Source: Larkinella humicola
GTDB taxonomy: Bacteria > Bacteroidota > Bacteroidia > Cytophagales > Spirosomataceae
Direction: 5' to 3'
Assembly: GCF_008727875.1 (NCBI RefSeq)
Contig: NZ_VTWS01000013.1
Coordinates: 61,547-125,546 of the forward strand
Length of the DNA stretch: 64,000 nt
Below are positions 32,468 through 40,857 of this stretch, piece after piece. Within the stretch, counting starts at the first letter, position 1. Each line of letters opens with the position of its first letter. A program made the position numbers and the translations under genes. Below the pieces are notes generated by a model. The model worked only from the letters and a program-made list of their open reading frames with translations. It did not search any database and was not told the origin of the DNA.

Positions 32468-32653
32468 ACAAATACTATGCTACTTGGAGTTGACTTCAAA
32501 ACAGTCCCTTTGCTTACTACATAGTTTAAGCATCAAATATAAAGCCAAACCAGTAATATGCTTTTTGCTCGATGAACATCGTTCGTTCTGTAGTACTCCC
32601 CAAAATTAGGACCACTAGCTAAGTTGAAAAACAAAATGTAAACTAGTGGTGAA

Positions 32654-32935
32654 ATGAGCACGAAACGCAAAAAGTACGCGCCCAATTTCAAGGCCAAGGT
32701 GGCCCTGGAAGCCCTCAAGGAAAAGCAAACCCTGGCTGAGTTATCCAAGCGGTTTGAAGTCCATCCGACGATGATCGGTAAGTGGAAACAAGAGTTCCTG
32801 GAACGGGCCTCATCTGTATTCGCCAAAGCCGTTGAAGAACAAGAGTTAATTGATCCCGAGCCGTTGTATGCCAAAATCGGTCGATTGGAGCTGGAAAACG
32901 ACTATCTAAAAAAAAGTTTGAGGAAGTTGGGGTAG
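32654..32935 (+). CDS. IS3-family transposase OrfA
   Basis: A 93-residue protein with the HTH of IS3 OrfA (YAPNFKAKVALEALKEKQTL, AELSKRFEVHPTMIGKWKQE) and a leucine zipper end (IGRLELENDYLKKSLRKL). An A8 run at 32908-32915 (CTA AAA AAA AGT) near the end is a -1 slippage site. After slippage the frame continues without a stop (KFEEVGVARLRTLI) into OrfB, giving the fused transposase. OrfA alone usually acts as a regulator. Confidence 0.9.
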   Translation: MSTKRKKYAPNFKAKVALEALKEKQTLAELSKRFEVHPTMIGKWKQEFLERASSVFAKAVEEQELIDPEPLYAKIGRLELENDYLKKSLRKLG

Positions 32936-32940
32936 CCCGT

Positions 32941-33756
32941 TTGCGTACGTTGATCGATCGCCAGAGCCAAGTGAGTATTCGGACTCAGTGTCTACTGTTA
33001 GGCATTCATCGCAGCGGAACCTATTACCGCCCGGTGGGGGAATCTGAAGAGAATCTACGGCTAATGCGCTTACTGGATGAACGCTATTTAAACTTTCCAA
33101 CCGAAGGTATTTTGCAACTCCAGGATTATTTACTGGCAGCAGGATATGTAGTTAACCATAAGCGGATTAGGCGGTTAGCGAGGAAAATTGGGTTGATGGC
33201 AATTTATCCCAAACGGCTGTTGAGCCAGTTGGGAAAAGCTGAATACATTCGCCCTTACCTACTTCGGAATCTGGTCATTGATCGTTGTAACCAAGTCTGG
33301 CAAATTGATATTACGTACGTGCCGATGATCCGTGGCTTTATGTATTTGGTAGCGGTCCTGGATGCCTTCAGCCGATTTGTAACGGGTTGGAGCGTGTCCA
33401 ACAGCATGACAACGGAGTGGGTTATCGACATGGTTCAACAGGCCATTCATCAGTTTGGCAAACCCGAAATCGTTAATTCAGATCAAGGAAGCCAATTTAC
33501 GTGCAAAAAATGGGTGGATTATCTGGCAAGCCAAGAGATCAAAGTTAGTATGGACGGCAAGGGCCGAGCGATTGACAACGTGTACATCGAGCGGCTGTGG
33601 CGCACCGTCAAGTATGATCACATTTACCTCTACCCAGCCAAAGACGGATGGGAATTAGAAGAAGGGCTCACTGGATTTTTTGAGCGGTACAATTATCAGA
33701 AGTATCATCAAGGCATCGGTCGACGGATTCCGGCAGCCCTTTACCAATGCTTTTGA
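32941..33756 (+). CDS. IS3-family transposase OrfB (DDE integrase core)
   Basis: A 271-residue rve-type integrase core. The DDE residues lie in VWQIDITYVP (Asp), VNSDQGSQFT (Asp) and IDNVYIERLWRTVKY (Glu). The HTH_21-like N-terminus (TEGILQLQDYLLAAGYVVNH) is present. The annotated TTG start is probably not used much, because OrfB is normally made as the OrfA-OrfB fusion through -1 frameshifting at 32908-32915. All catalytic residues are intact. Confidence 0.9.
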   Translation: MRTLIDRQSQVSIRTQCLLLGIHRSGTYYRPVGESEENLRLMRLLDERYLNFPTEGILQLQDYLLAAGYVVNHKRIRRLARKIGLMAIYPKRLLSQLGKAEYIRPYLLRNLVIDRCNQVWQIDITYVPMIRGFMYLVAVLDAFSRFVTGWSVSNSMTTEWVIDMVQQAIHQFGKPEIVNSDQGSQFTCKKWVDYLASQEIKVSMDGKGRAIDNVYIERLWRTVKYDHIYLYPAKDGWELEEGLTGFFERYNYQKYHQGIGRRIPAALYQCF

Positions 33757-33920
33757 TTACCATTACAAGGAGTACAGAATTTCAATTAACAAAACCCGAT
33801 TTCTGGTCCTAAAAATGGGTAGTACCTCAGTACCTCATTCAACAGCAAACCATATTTTTCAAGTAAGCCTTGACAAATCGCAATGATTTATGTAAAATAA
33901 GCTGAATCGAAATAAGGAAG

Positions 33921-34715
33921 TTAGTTATTTGCGACCAATTTTTGGATGTTTCGTATCTCCCCCAATAAAGTACTCAAGCTTGGCTCTCCATCAGGAAAAT
34001 CGAAGCTCATATAGAGCTTAAATTTCCATATTTCTAAAATACTAGCTGAATTTAGTGCGAATGGGGTAAAGGCAGGATTTAAGGAGTAAAGGATAAGCTG
34101 ATCGTTCGTTGTCAATTCATTCTTAATTTTTTTTACAACGATTCCATCAGGACTCACTACAATACAGCCCGTCCCGTCTTTAATTGAATAGAAATCGTCA
34201 ACGTATTCGCCTAGCACAAAAGCCCCTGACGGTATGGGTAGCATCGATTCCCCAGTAGTAGGAAATAATCGGTATTTCCGATTTCGAGAAATTTGAGGCA
34301 GAGGTAGACGAAACGTACTCAATGAACCAATGAATTCTTCATCTTGGTAACCACCATTGCAGTAGCCCATCGCTGCTTTTAGTGGCACCAACTCTATATT
34401 TTCTATACTATCAGGCCCAATTGTGGTGACGACCTCTCGAACTTGAAGCTGTTGACCACTCAGGTTGGGATCGGGAGTGTTAAGAAATTTGTCAAGTTGC
34501 TTTGGAGTCATGTTATAAATAGGTCGAAATAATAAAGCTTCTACAGATACTCTATAAAGTTTTGCTAAAGCCATAGCTACATCAACGGTTGGCGAATAGT
34601 CGCCTTTTTCGTAACCAGTTAAGGTTGTACGGCCGATGCCGACATTCTGGGCTACATCTCCCTGCGTCAACTTGAAATAAGTGCGCAGAAAGGACAGATT
34701 TTCAGCTAGATACAT
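33921..34715 (-). CDS. LexA/CI-like repressor: XRE HTH plus S24 peptidase
   Basis: A 264-residue protein. The N-terminal Cro/CI HTH is FLRTYFKLTQGDVAQNVGIG, RTTLTGYEKGDYSP. The C-terminal S24 domain has the catalytic serine in GESMLPI and the catalytic lysine in GIVVKKIKNE. AAMGYCNGGYQDEEF is the likely self-cleavage region. Such repressors cut themselves after DNA damage and release their operators. TTGTCGAA sites lie upstream at 34768 and 34792-34809, between this gene and the divergent nuclease, so it probably represses both. It resembles prophage repressors more than housekeeping LexA. Confidence 0.82.
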   Translation of the reverse strand: MYLAENLSFLRTYFKLTQGDVAQNVGIGRTTLTGYEKGDYSPTVDVAMALAKLYRVSVEALLFRPIYNMTPKQLDKFLNTPDPNLSGQQLQVREVVTTIGPDSIENIELVPLKAAMGYCNGGYQDEEFIGSLSTFRLPLPQISRNRKYRLFPTTGESMLPIPSGAFVLGEYVDDFYSIKDGTGCIVVSPDGIVVKKIKNELTTNDQLILYSLNPAFTPFALNSASILEIWKFKLYMSFDFPDGEPSLSTLLGEIRNIQKLVANN

Positions 34716-34767
34716 GCGTTCATTAGTTTAAACAAATTTACTCATTCTGTACCTTTATAACTAATAT

Positions 34768-34775
34768 TTGTCGAA
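34768..34775. promoter_or_regulatory. Half-operator TTGTCGAA
   Basis: A single copy of the half-site that makes up the palindrome at 34792-34809, 24 bp away. It lies nearer the repressor start. Confidence 0.45.
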
Positions 34776-34791
34776 ATAATTTACATAATTT

Positions 34792-34809
34792 TTGTCGAAT
34801 TTTCGACAA
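34792..34809. promoter_or_regulatory. Palindromic operator TTGTCGAA-TT-TTCGACAA
   Basis: A perfect 18-bp dyad with 8-bp arms, 77 bp upstream of the S24 repressor start and about 200 bp before the nuclease gene. Size and symmetry fit a CI/LexA-type dimer site. Confidence 0.6.
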
Positions 34810-35010
34810 TTGTCTACAAAGAGATAATTGTTAATCTTTCCTATCATATCTAAGGATAAAAGCGTTTCCTGAGATTACCTCAGGTAAGTTTGAAATATAC
34901 TCGCAATTCAATTCTGAAATCGGAAACCTACTTCAACTTGAATCTTTGCAATCGAATTTCGTTCGATAAATTCTGGTCATTTTGGCGGCATGTTTTCCTA
35001 CCTTGCAGTT

Positions 35011-36156
35011 ATGCCCACATTATCCCTATATCCTGAGTTTTTACAACGCATTAAAGAGCAAATTCAGCAAGCTCAAGTCAAAGTTGCCACTTCGGCTAAC
35101 CAGCAACTGTTACTTTCCTATTGGCAAGTAGGCGGATTAATTCTCCTTTATCAACAGCAGGAAGGATGGGGAACGAAAGTGATTGATCGCCTTTCAGCAG
35201 ACATTCGTCATTCGTATCCTGGTATGGAAGGGTTTTCCACCCGTAACCTGGGCTACATGAAAAAGTTTGTGATGGCCAACCTGCCTTTAATTTTGCAACA
35301 GGGTGTTGCAGAATTGCCATCAGCAGATCATCCACCCGTTGATGTAGACTTTATTCTGGAGAAAACCGCTGATTTTGAGGCTCTTTTCCTAGCGTCTCCC
35401 CTATCCAAAATCACCTGGTCGCACCATATCATTTTGCTGGACAAGGTTAAAGATCCCGCGCAACGCCTGTGGTACATTGAGCAATCATTACAGGGAAGTT
35501 GGGGGCGAAATGTGCTGCGCCATCAAATAGACCTGGGTTTATATCAGCGCCAGGTGAAGACACCTAAAATTACCAATTTTAAGTATACGTTACCGCAACC
35601 CCAATCCGATCTGGCAACCCAATTGCTTAAAGATCCCTATGTCTTCGATTTTGTGATGGCCACCGCTAAAACTAAGGAGCGGAATATTGAAGACCAATTG
35701 GTGCAACATGTAACCCGATTCCTGTTGGAGTTGGGACAGGGTTTTGCCTTTGTGGGTCGACAATATCCTCTCAAAGTGGGCGATGGGGAGTATTATATCG
35801 ATTTATTATTCTACCACATTCGGCTCCGGTGTTATGTAGTGGTCGAGTTGAAAGCCCGTGATTTTGAGCCGGGTGATGCCGGACAAATCAACTTCTACGT
35901 CAATGTCATTAATGATTATCTGCGCACGCCCGACGATAACCCCACCATTGGCCTATTGCTTTGTAAAGGGAAAAATGAAGCCCTGGCCGAATACGCTTTG
36001 GGAGGCATGAAAAATCCGTTGGGAGTTGCTGATTATGAATTGACGAAAGCCGTTCCTGAAACCCTAAAATCCCAATTACCATCGATTGAATCATTGGAGC
36101 AGGAATTGCGAGATGATGGCAATAATTCAGAGAAGATGGATATCGGAGAAGAATGA
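35011..36156 (+). CDS. DUF1016 / YhcG-family PD-(D/E)XK nuclease
   Basis: From the ATG at 35011 the protein has 381 residues. The N-terminal DUF1016 part is LLLSYWQVGGLILLYQQQEG, RLSADIRHSYPGMEGFSTRN. The C-terminal nuclease core holds GDGEYYIDLLFYHIRLRCYV then VVELKARDFEPGDAGQIN, i.e. D...ELK. The family occurs in restriction and defence clusters and shows structural links to restriction enzymes. The longer frame from 34990 adds MFSYLAV, which relatives lack. It is divergent from the S24 repressor and probably damage-controlled. Confidence 0.85.
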   Translation: MPTLSLYPEFLQRIKEQIQQAQVKVATSANQQLLLSYWQVGGLILLYQQQEGWGTKVIDRLSADIRHSYPGMEGFSTRNLGYMKKFVMANLPLILQQGVAELPSADHPPVDVDFILEKTADFEALFLASPLSKITWSHHIILLDKVKDPAQRLWYIEQSLQGSWGRNVLRHQIDLGLYQRQVKTPKITNFKYTLPQPQSDLATQLLKDPYVFDFVMATAKTKERNIEDQLVQHVTRFLLELGQGFAFVGRQYPLKVGDGEYYIDLLFYHIRLRCYVVVELKARDFEPGDAGQINFYVNVINDYLRTPDDNPTIGLLLCKGKNEALAEYALGGMKNPLGVADYELTKAVPETLKSQLPSIESLEQELRDDGNNSEKMDIGEE

Positions 36157-36204
36157 TAAAAGAACTTCCGATCAAATCCTTTTATCCCCTTTCCAATCAC
36201 TTAA

Positions 36205-36585
36205 TTATTCATCGTCACTCGGTCGCTTCAAATTCAGCTTGTCACCCCGATAATAAAGCCGAGGGTGATACTCGACTGATCCGGTCAATTGCTGAATGTT
36301 CCATATTTGATCATATGGCAACAGGATCTTGCTGGTCTGGCTAAGATCGTGCCGGTTCAGGTGAACATCGCAAACCAATCCTTCATCCGTTAGAATGACA
36401 TTTGAGGCTGACTCCTGGCTGATCCAAATCTGAGCAATGTACCACCGCTCACCGAATCGATCAGGCGTCTGGTGGTCATAGTAGTTGGCAGAAACCATGT
36501 ACTGATTTTCCGGATCCTCCAGGTTAGTAATGATCCGATTTAAAACGGTAAATAATTCCAAATCAACGGCTTTAATCTCCATCAT
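36205..36585 (-). CDS. Unknown protein, third gene of a small operon
   Basis: A 126-residue soluble acidic protein (MMEIKAVDLELFTVLNRIIT). A beta-rich central part (QIWISQESASNVILTDEGLV) suggests a small alpha/beta fold. I recognise no family. It overlaps the stop of the 36572-36886 gene by 14 bp, so the two are coupled. Its stop lies 49 bp from the convergent DUF1016 gene. Size and operon form resemble polymorphic-toxin immunity genes, but no toxin is seen. Confidence 0.55.
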   Translation of the reverse strand: MMEIKAVDLELFTVLNRIITNLEDPENQYMVSANYYDHQTPDRFGERWYIAQIWISQESASNVILTDEGLVCDVHLNRHDLSQTSKILLPYDQIWNIQQLTGSVEYHPRLYYRGDKLNLKRPSDDE

Positions 36586-36886
36586 CTAGACTTTTCCAAA
36601 AATCGGCAGCGCGGGTCGCTCCTACCAAAGCCCCACGTTTTTCATCGCCGTATTTTTCCAGCGCATATTCAATAATCCCGGCCTTTGTTTCAACATTCAT
36701 TTTCGTCATCCAACACTCCCAGAGCATGTTAAATGAATCCTGTCCGGATAAATCGCTGATGTAGGTATCCCAGATATAATCGAAATCTTTATACTGGACA
36801 CGCAAAACGTGAATATCGGTGTTCGTGTAATTCCAAAAGAGCGCGTTGACACACTCGATCGCGAGTAATTCAGTGGTCAGGATCAT
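36572..36886 (-). CDS. Unknown protein, second gene of a small operon
   Basis: A 104-residue acidic, aromatic-rich soluble protein (YTNTDIHVLRVQYKDFDYIW, GQDSFNMLWECWMTKMNVET). No motif is recognised. It lies 16 bp after the 36903-37214 gene and overlaps the next by 14 bp. High Trp/Asp content is typical of immunity or inhibitor proteins; this is only a hint. Confidence 0.55.
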   Translation of the reverse strand: MILTTELLAIECVNALFWNYTNTDIHVLRVQYKDFDYIWDTYISDLSGQDSFNMLWECWMTKMNVETKAGIIEYALEKYGDEKRGALVGATRAADFWKSLDDGD

Positions 36887-36902
36887 AATCTAAAATACGA
36901 CT

Positions 36903-37214
36903 TTAAGGGCAAGGGTGCAACAAGCGCTTGGCGGCTTTTTCCGGTTCGGATTCGCCCAGACCATAGAAATGCACGGTACCTTTTTCGTCCAGTCGAACGC
37001 CATCCCACCGACCTAAGCTATCTTTATAAATCACGGAAAAGCCGGCCAACGTGCCCAATTCCCGTTTGATGTCACCAAGGACATTTTCCATATCATTAGT
37101 CACCGATTTGTTGCCCAGGTCTAAATCGACAATGGCAATAATAGCGGCATCCTCGTCAACCGTATATTCGTAATCGGCCCGAAAATTCTGTCTCATGTGG
37201 TGCAAGTTCGCCAT
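36903..37214 (-). CDS. Unknown protein, first gene of a small operon
   Basis: A 103-residue protein from ATG at 37214 (MANLHHMRQNFRADYEYTVD). Strands alternate with short helices (EDAAIIAIVDLDLGNKSVTN, LAGFSVIYKDSLGRWDGVRL). No family recognised. The frame extends to 37232, but that start (MRHYRI) is less natural. It heads three overlapping or closely spaced leftward genes. A serine recombinase gene lies 108 bp to the right. Confidence 0.5.
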   Translation of the reverse strand: MANLHHMRQNFRADYEYTVDEDAAIIAIVDLDLGNKSVTNDMENVLGDIKRELGTLAGFSVIYKDSLGRWDGVRLDEKGTVHFYGLGESEPEKAAKRLLHPCP

Positions 37215-37322
37215 AATCCTATAATGCCGCAACTGTGTGACTCTGAGTTTCTTTCTAGCCGAAGATATAATCGAACTACAAATCGTTTGCGGACTTTGAT
37301 CAAAACCCTATTCCTATTTCCG

Positions 37323-37883
37323 TCAATTTTGAATCTGTTTTCGATACCGCTTGACACTGGATATACTAATCCCGGTGAGGTTCACGGTCTCCGAAACGGA
37401 AAGACCTTTTTCTAAAGCTTTCTTCACTTTCTTGAATTTTTCGGGATCAATGCCACTGGGTCGACCAATATGTTTGCCCTTCGCTTTGGCCAGCAGCTGA
37501 CCCGCGCGCGTCTTTTCCAGAATACTCTCCCGGTCATATTCCGCTAAGGCAGCAAAGATTTGCAAGACCATCTTACCGGCTGGCGTGGAACTGTCCACGC
37601 CTAAATCCAATGCCCTAAACTGAATGCCTTGCTGAGCAAACTGGCTGATCAGGGAAATGAGGTGATCCCTGCTCCTACCCAACCGAAAAAAACGCGCCAC
37701 CACAACGGTATCCCCTTCACGTAATTTGGAAATCAATTCATCCAGTGCAGGTCGGCTGACGTGAACTCCGGAAACTTTGTCCTGAAAGATTTCATCGCAA
37801 CCGAACTTCTGTAAGGTATCAATCTGGGTATCCAGGTTCTGATCGACGGTGGATACGCGGGCGTAACCAAATACTTTATTCAT
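37323..37883 (-). CDS. Hin/resolvase-type serine recombinase
   Basis: A 186-residue protein: FGYARVSTVDQNLDTQIDTL (catalytic Ser10), VARFFRLGRSRDHL, the dimer helix region (KMVLQIFAALAEYDRESILE) and a C-terminal HTH (VSETVNLTGISISSVKRYRK). This is the compact Tn3-resolvase/DNA-invertase form. It may invert a promoter, resolve co-integrates or move a small unit. A clear pair of invertible sites was not found next to it. Confidence 0.88.
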   Translation of the reverse strand: MNKVFGYARVSTVDQNLDTQIDTLQKFGCDEIFQDKVSGVHVSRPALDELISKLREGDTVVVARFFRLGRSRDHLISLISQFAQQGIQFRALDLGVDSSTPAGKMVLQIFAALAEYDRESILEKTRAGQLLAKAKGKHIGRPSGIDPEKFKKVKKALEKGLSVSETVNLTGISISSVKRYRKQIQN

Positions 37884-38008
37884 CGCGTAATAGGTTTGTT
37901 GGATTGATCGGAACGGGCATTTGTCTGACTACTGCCACTGATTTCCCAAGCTCACAGGCATTCATGTCTGTCAATTCGTTGATAAACAGAATTCATTGAG
38001 TCAAAAAA

Positions 38009-38599
38009 TTACTCAGGCCCATTTTGAAGAATGGACGGGTCAAAATCATACCCGGCTTCACGTTCGTACTCAATCAAATAACGAAGTAAAGGCTCCGGAT
38101 CGGTGAGGGTAAGGACATAATCACCCCAATTTGTTGCATTGCCAAACCGCTTATCAAAATCGTCAATTGGAGGTAACGAAAACTGATCTAACAGATCTTG
38201 GCTTATGCCGTGGTTTTCAAAAAATTTGACGAGTTGATGGAGCTGAAACGCTTTAGCCGGTGGCCGACCCGCAACCCGCACAAAGGGATTGCGCAGACAG
38301 GTGCCGGTGTATTCCTCATCCTGCCAATCAAAGATGTTCCAGTGATTGAGCAGGTACACTTGGCGGTAATGGGAAAGGTTGAGATAGAATTGACCAAATG
38401 CCCGATTTTTCGAGTACCAGTGGTTTCGGAAATGTTGGCGCAGTTCTTTCAGGTCTTCTTCATTTTCTCCTAAAATGGAAGGTGTAATAGCCCGCAGATG
38501 GGCAAATCCATCCTCCAGCGGCATTTTCTCTAGATTTCGATAGGATTCAATAAAAAGAATAATGTCTTCGACCGGGATTGGGGTAATTGGAAGCTTCAT
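38009..38599 (-). CDS. Unknown soluble protein
   Basis: From the ATG at 38599 (MKLPITPIPVEDIILFIESY) the protein has 196 residues. It is acidic, aromatic-rich and has no signal or membrane segment. Trp/Tyr-rich stretches (NHWYSKNRAFGQFYLNLSHY, LLNHWNIFDWQDEEY) recall immunity-type proteins. No family is recognised. It lies between the recombinase and the conjugation operon and may be cargo. Confidence 0.5.
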   Translation of the reverse strand: MKLPITPIPVEDIILFIESYRNLEKMPLEDGFAHLRAITPSILGENEEDLKELRQHFRNHWYSKNRAFGQFYLNLSHYRQVYLLNHWNIFDWQDEEYTGTCLRNPFVRVAGRPPAKAFQLHQLVKFFENHGISQDLLDQFSLPPIDDFDKRFGNATNWGDYVLTLTDPEPLLRYLIEYEREAGYDFDPSILQNGPE

Positions 38600-38758
38600 A
38601 ATCAAAAATGACAAGGTTAAATCAGATTCACACGGGCTCAACAAGTTAGTTTCAAAAAAACAAAAGCAAAAAATTACCTGGACATACTTTTTGACCCAGA
38701 ATTTTTTGAAAGGAGAAGATGACGAGTCGGATTGAAGGGATGGTTCAGAAAGTTATGG

Positions 38759-39376
38759 CTAATTAGCTACAGCCAACACATCAAACGTGCCGGAAACCTG
38801 CGGGTTTTTATTGGTGATACCGGTACCGTATCCACCCAGTGTTGCATCAAAGTTACCTCGGATCCGGTAAAGCGAATAGGTACCTTCCTGACGGATAATG
38901 GTAGAAGACTCGACCGTTAAACTACCTTGTTCAGTAATGTAAATCTGAGGTCCAGGAAGGTTCAATACCAGATCAGCAATTTCACCGCGCGGATTTGGGT
39001 CCATCAGGCCCATAGGGTACGTGCCGGAATTAACGGTCTTAATGATTCGCAGGTCGGCATTCGACCTGAATTCTGCTGGCACCTGAGAACTCTCAGAAAA
39101 AATACGGGGTTGGTTAAAGGTTGCATTAATTAATACTCCATCACCAAAGTAGGCGCTGGCCAGCACACCGGAGATTTTTCCGCCAACCTGGACCCTCTCC
39201 TGCCCTTCTGCTGCAAGTGTAAGACCGCCTGAGATAGAAATCCTTCCGGAGCCCTTGTAATTAGATAGTGAAGAGGGTATGACCAGGTAGCTGGGCAACT
39301 CGGGGTCAGGGTCTTTGTTACACCCCGACATGGCTAAAATAACCAGACAGATCAACCAAATACTGACCTTTTTCAT
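38759..39376 (-). CDS. Lipoprotein downstream of the tra operon
   Basis: A 205-residue protein with a lipoprotein signal (VSIWLICLVILAMSGCNKDP, lipid-anchored Cys19). The mature part is beta-rich with repeated Gly-Ser strands (GRISISGGLTLAAEGQERVQ, GNFDATLGGYGTGITNKNPQ). It should be an envelope lipoprotein. It is 85 bp downstream of the VirB5-like candidate and reads the same way, so it may belong to the conjugation operon as an entry-exclusion or surface protein. No family is recognised. Confidence 0.6.
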   Translation of the reverse strand: MKKVSIWLICLVILAMSGCNKDPDPELPSYLVIPSSLSNYKGSGRISISGGLTLAAEGQERVQVGGKISGVLASAYFGDGVLINATFNQPRIFSESSQVPAEFRSNADLRIIKTVNSGTYPMGLMDPNPRGEIADLVLNLPGPQIYITEQGSLTVESSTIIRQEGTYSLYRIRGNFDATLGGYGTGITNKNPQVSGTFDVLAVAN

Positions 39377-39460
39377 ACACTTGGGTTAAAGACTAAAATT
39401 TTAATTTGCAATTTTTAAATGTGATACAACTACATAAACTAAAAAGCGAGGATTTGCATT

Positions 39461-40444
39461 TTATTTCTTAGGAGCATGAAGGATCATCTCATTCCGCTGC
39501 TCGGTAATCTCACCGTACCGCTTTTTGGCCTCACTGCTCATATTGGCTCCCAGAGCTATAGTTTGCTGATAGAGTTCGGACATCCGCAGGTGCAGCTCAT
39601 CGATAATCCTGATTCGTTCTGAATCGGTTAGCTTTAGGGTTTCCGACGTGTAGTATTCGGTGGGCATCTGAAAGTTGTCGACAACATAACCAACGAGCGT
39701 AGAAACTGCCTTTCCGGAAGACACGCCGGCGAGGATATTTCCCAATCCTGGAGCAACAATATTGGCAACCATCGTCACCAGCTTACTGGCATTGCTGTTG
39801 CCTTTTACCATTGTTTGTCGATATTGTTCATCCTTCAATGCGCCCAATTTTCCCTCCAGTTCCTGACGCTTTGCAGGGTCCATCTTATCCCAGTCCTCGG
39901 GAGCCAGTACTCCGTAACTAGCCATAAGATCCGTCATAGCCTGTGACAAGTCATTTGCGGGGTTCGATCCGTTATTCGAAGCAAAAGAGATATTAAAAAC
40001 GGGCAATGGTGGCAACTGGATCATATTGCCTGAAGTAGTGAGTGTTTTAAGTTGCTTTTTAATCGCATCGGCTTTGCCTAGGGCTCCATTATACTGCTCC
40101 ATGTATTTAAACGAAAATCCATTTCCGCTTGTGGCACTAAATCCAGAATTTCCTTTTTCCAGATTGCTTGCCATCGTGACGTATTTAGACCTTAGTCCCC
40201 ACAACTCACTGTGCATTTTTAGTATCTCATCTACCTTGTAATAACTGGTTACACCTTTGGAAACCAAGATCCGGGAGTTTATTTCAGCGATGGTCATTTT
40301 CTGAATACGCTCCTGAATGATGCGAATGATTTCCAGTTTGGCAGCCGCTTCCGTGTTGGCATCACCGGAAATATTGATTTGGGCGTGCGCTGTTACCAGG
40401 ACCATCGCCAGGCTAACCGCGATAAGAATGAATAACTTTCTCAT
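39461..40444 (-). CDS. Secreted helical protein of the tra operon, VirB5-like candidate
   Basis: From the ATG at 40444 the protein has 327 residues, with a signal peptide (FILIAVSLAMVLVTAHAQ). The mature protein is largely helical (AAKLEIIRIIQERIQKMTIA, YYKVDEILKMHSELWGLRSK), with a Gly-rich hydrophobic patch (IVAPGLGNILAGVSSGKAVS) and a C-terminal coil. Minor-pilin VirB5/TrbJ proteins are secreted and helical in this way, and no other VirB5 candidate is in the operon. This is inference from layout, not a family match. It begins 11 bp after traQ. Confidence 0.5.
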   Translation of the reverse strand: MRKLFILIAVSLAMVLVTAHAQINISGDANTEAAAKLEIIRIIQERIQKMTIAEINSRILVSKGVTSYYKVDEILKMHSELWGLRSKYVTMASNLEKGNSGFSATSGNGFSFKYMEQYNGALGKADAIKKQLKTLTTSGNMIQLPPLPVFNISFASNNGSNPANDLSQAMTDLMASYGVLAPEDWDKMDPAKRQELEGKLGALKDEQYRQTMVKGNSNASKLVTMVANIVAPGLGNILAGVSSGKAVSTLVGYVVDNFQMPTEYYTSETLKLTDSERIRIIDELHLRMSELYQQTIALGANMSSEAKKRYGEITEQRNEMILHAPKK

Positions 40445-40455
40445 GGGAATGGGAA

Positions 40456-40857
40456 TTAAGGTTTGACTTGAAACGTAAGGCGGACGGTATCCGGTTGGGT
40501 ATAGCCACGCTCCTGCCTGGCTACCAAAACGACCTGACAGGTTCCCGCTGCGGCTGGTGTAAACATCCAACGGGATTGTCCCAGGGGCAGCGCAACAGCG
40601 ACTTTCTGAGGAACCGGAATCGTATCGAGCCGGAGACGGCCTAAGCCGGTTTGCTGGAAGAAGACAAGTTGATAACCGGTAGTCGAATAATAGGAGTCAG
40701 TTTGCAGGTTCAGGTTTACCCAAACCGATTGTTCGACTCTGGGCGTATTACTTTCAGCAGTCACATTGAGCTTGATTCGGTAAGGAGCTGCAATATCAAG
40801 ACTTTCCGTTTGACAGCCTGAGAGGGCCAATAAGGCGAGTAGAAACAGCTTTTTCAT
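40456..40857 (-). CDS. traQ: TraQ-like conjugal transfer lipoprotein (DUF3872)
   Basis: A 133-residue protein with a short lipoprotein signal (MKKLFLLALLALSGCQTE). The beta-sandwich core (SVWVNLNLQTDSYYSTTGYQ, LVFFQQTGLGRLRLD, TCQVVLVARQERG) matches the DUF3872/TraQ layout of Bacteroidetes elements. TraQ is a small envelope component of the conjugation machine with no defined activity. Its start overlaps the traO stop by 4 bp. Confidence 0.7.
   Translation of the reverse strand: MKKLFLLALLALSGCQTESLDIAAPYRIKLNVTAESNTPRVEQSVWVNLNLQTDSYYSTTGYQLVFFQQTGLGRLRLDTIPVPQKVAVALPLGQSRWMFTPAAAGTCQVVLVARQERGYTQPDTVRLTFQVKP

Larger units (their letters stand above)
32593..33825 (+). mobile_element. IS3-family insertion sequence
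   Basis: About 1.23 kb bounded by imperfect inverted repeats (32593-32614, GTACTCCCCAAAATTAGGAC, and 33804-33825; 18 of 22 bases match, with AGGACCA conserved at the inner end). It carries overlapping-frame OrfA and OrfB. A short target duplication is not obvious, so the exact outer ends are uncertain. It lies directly after the Gabija-like operon. Confidence 0.8.
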
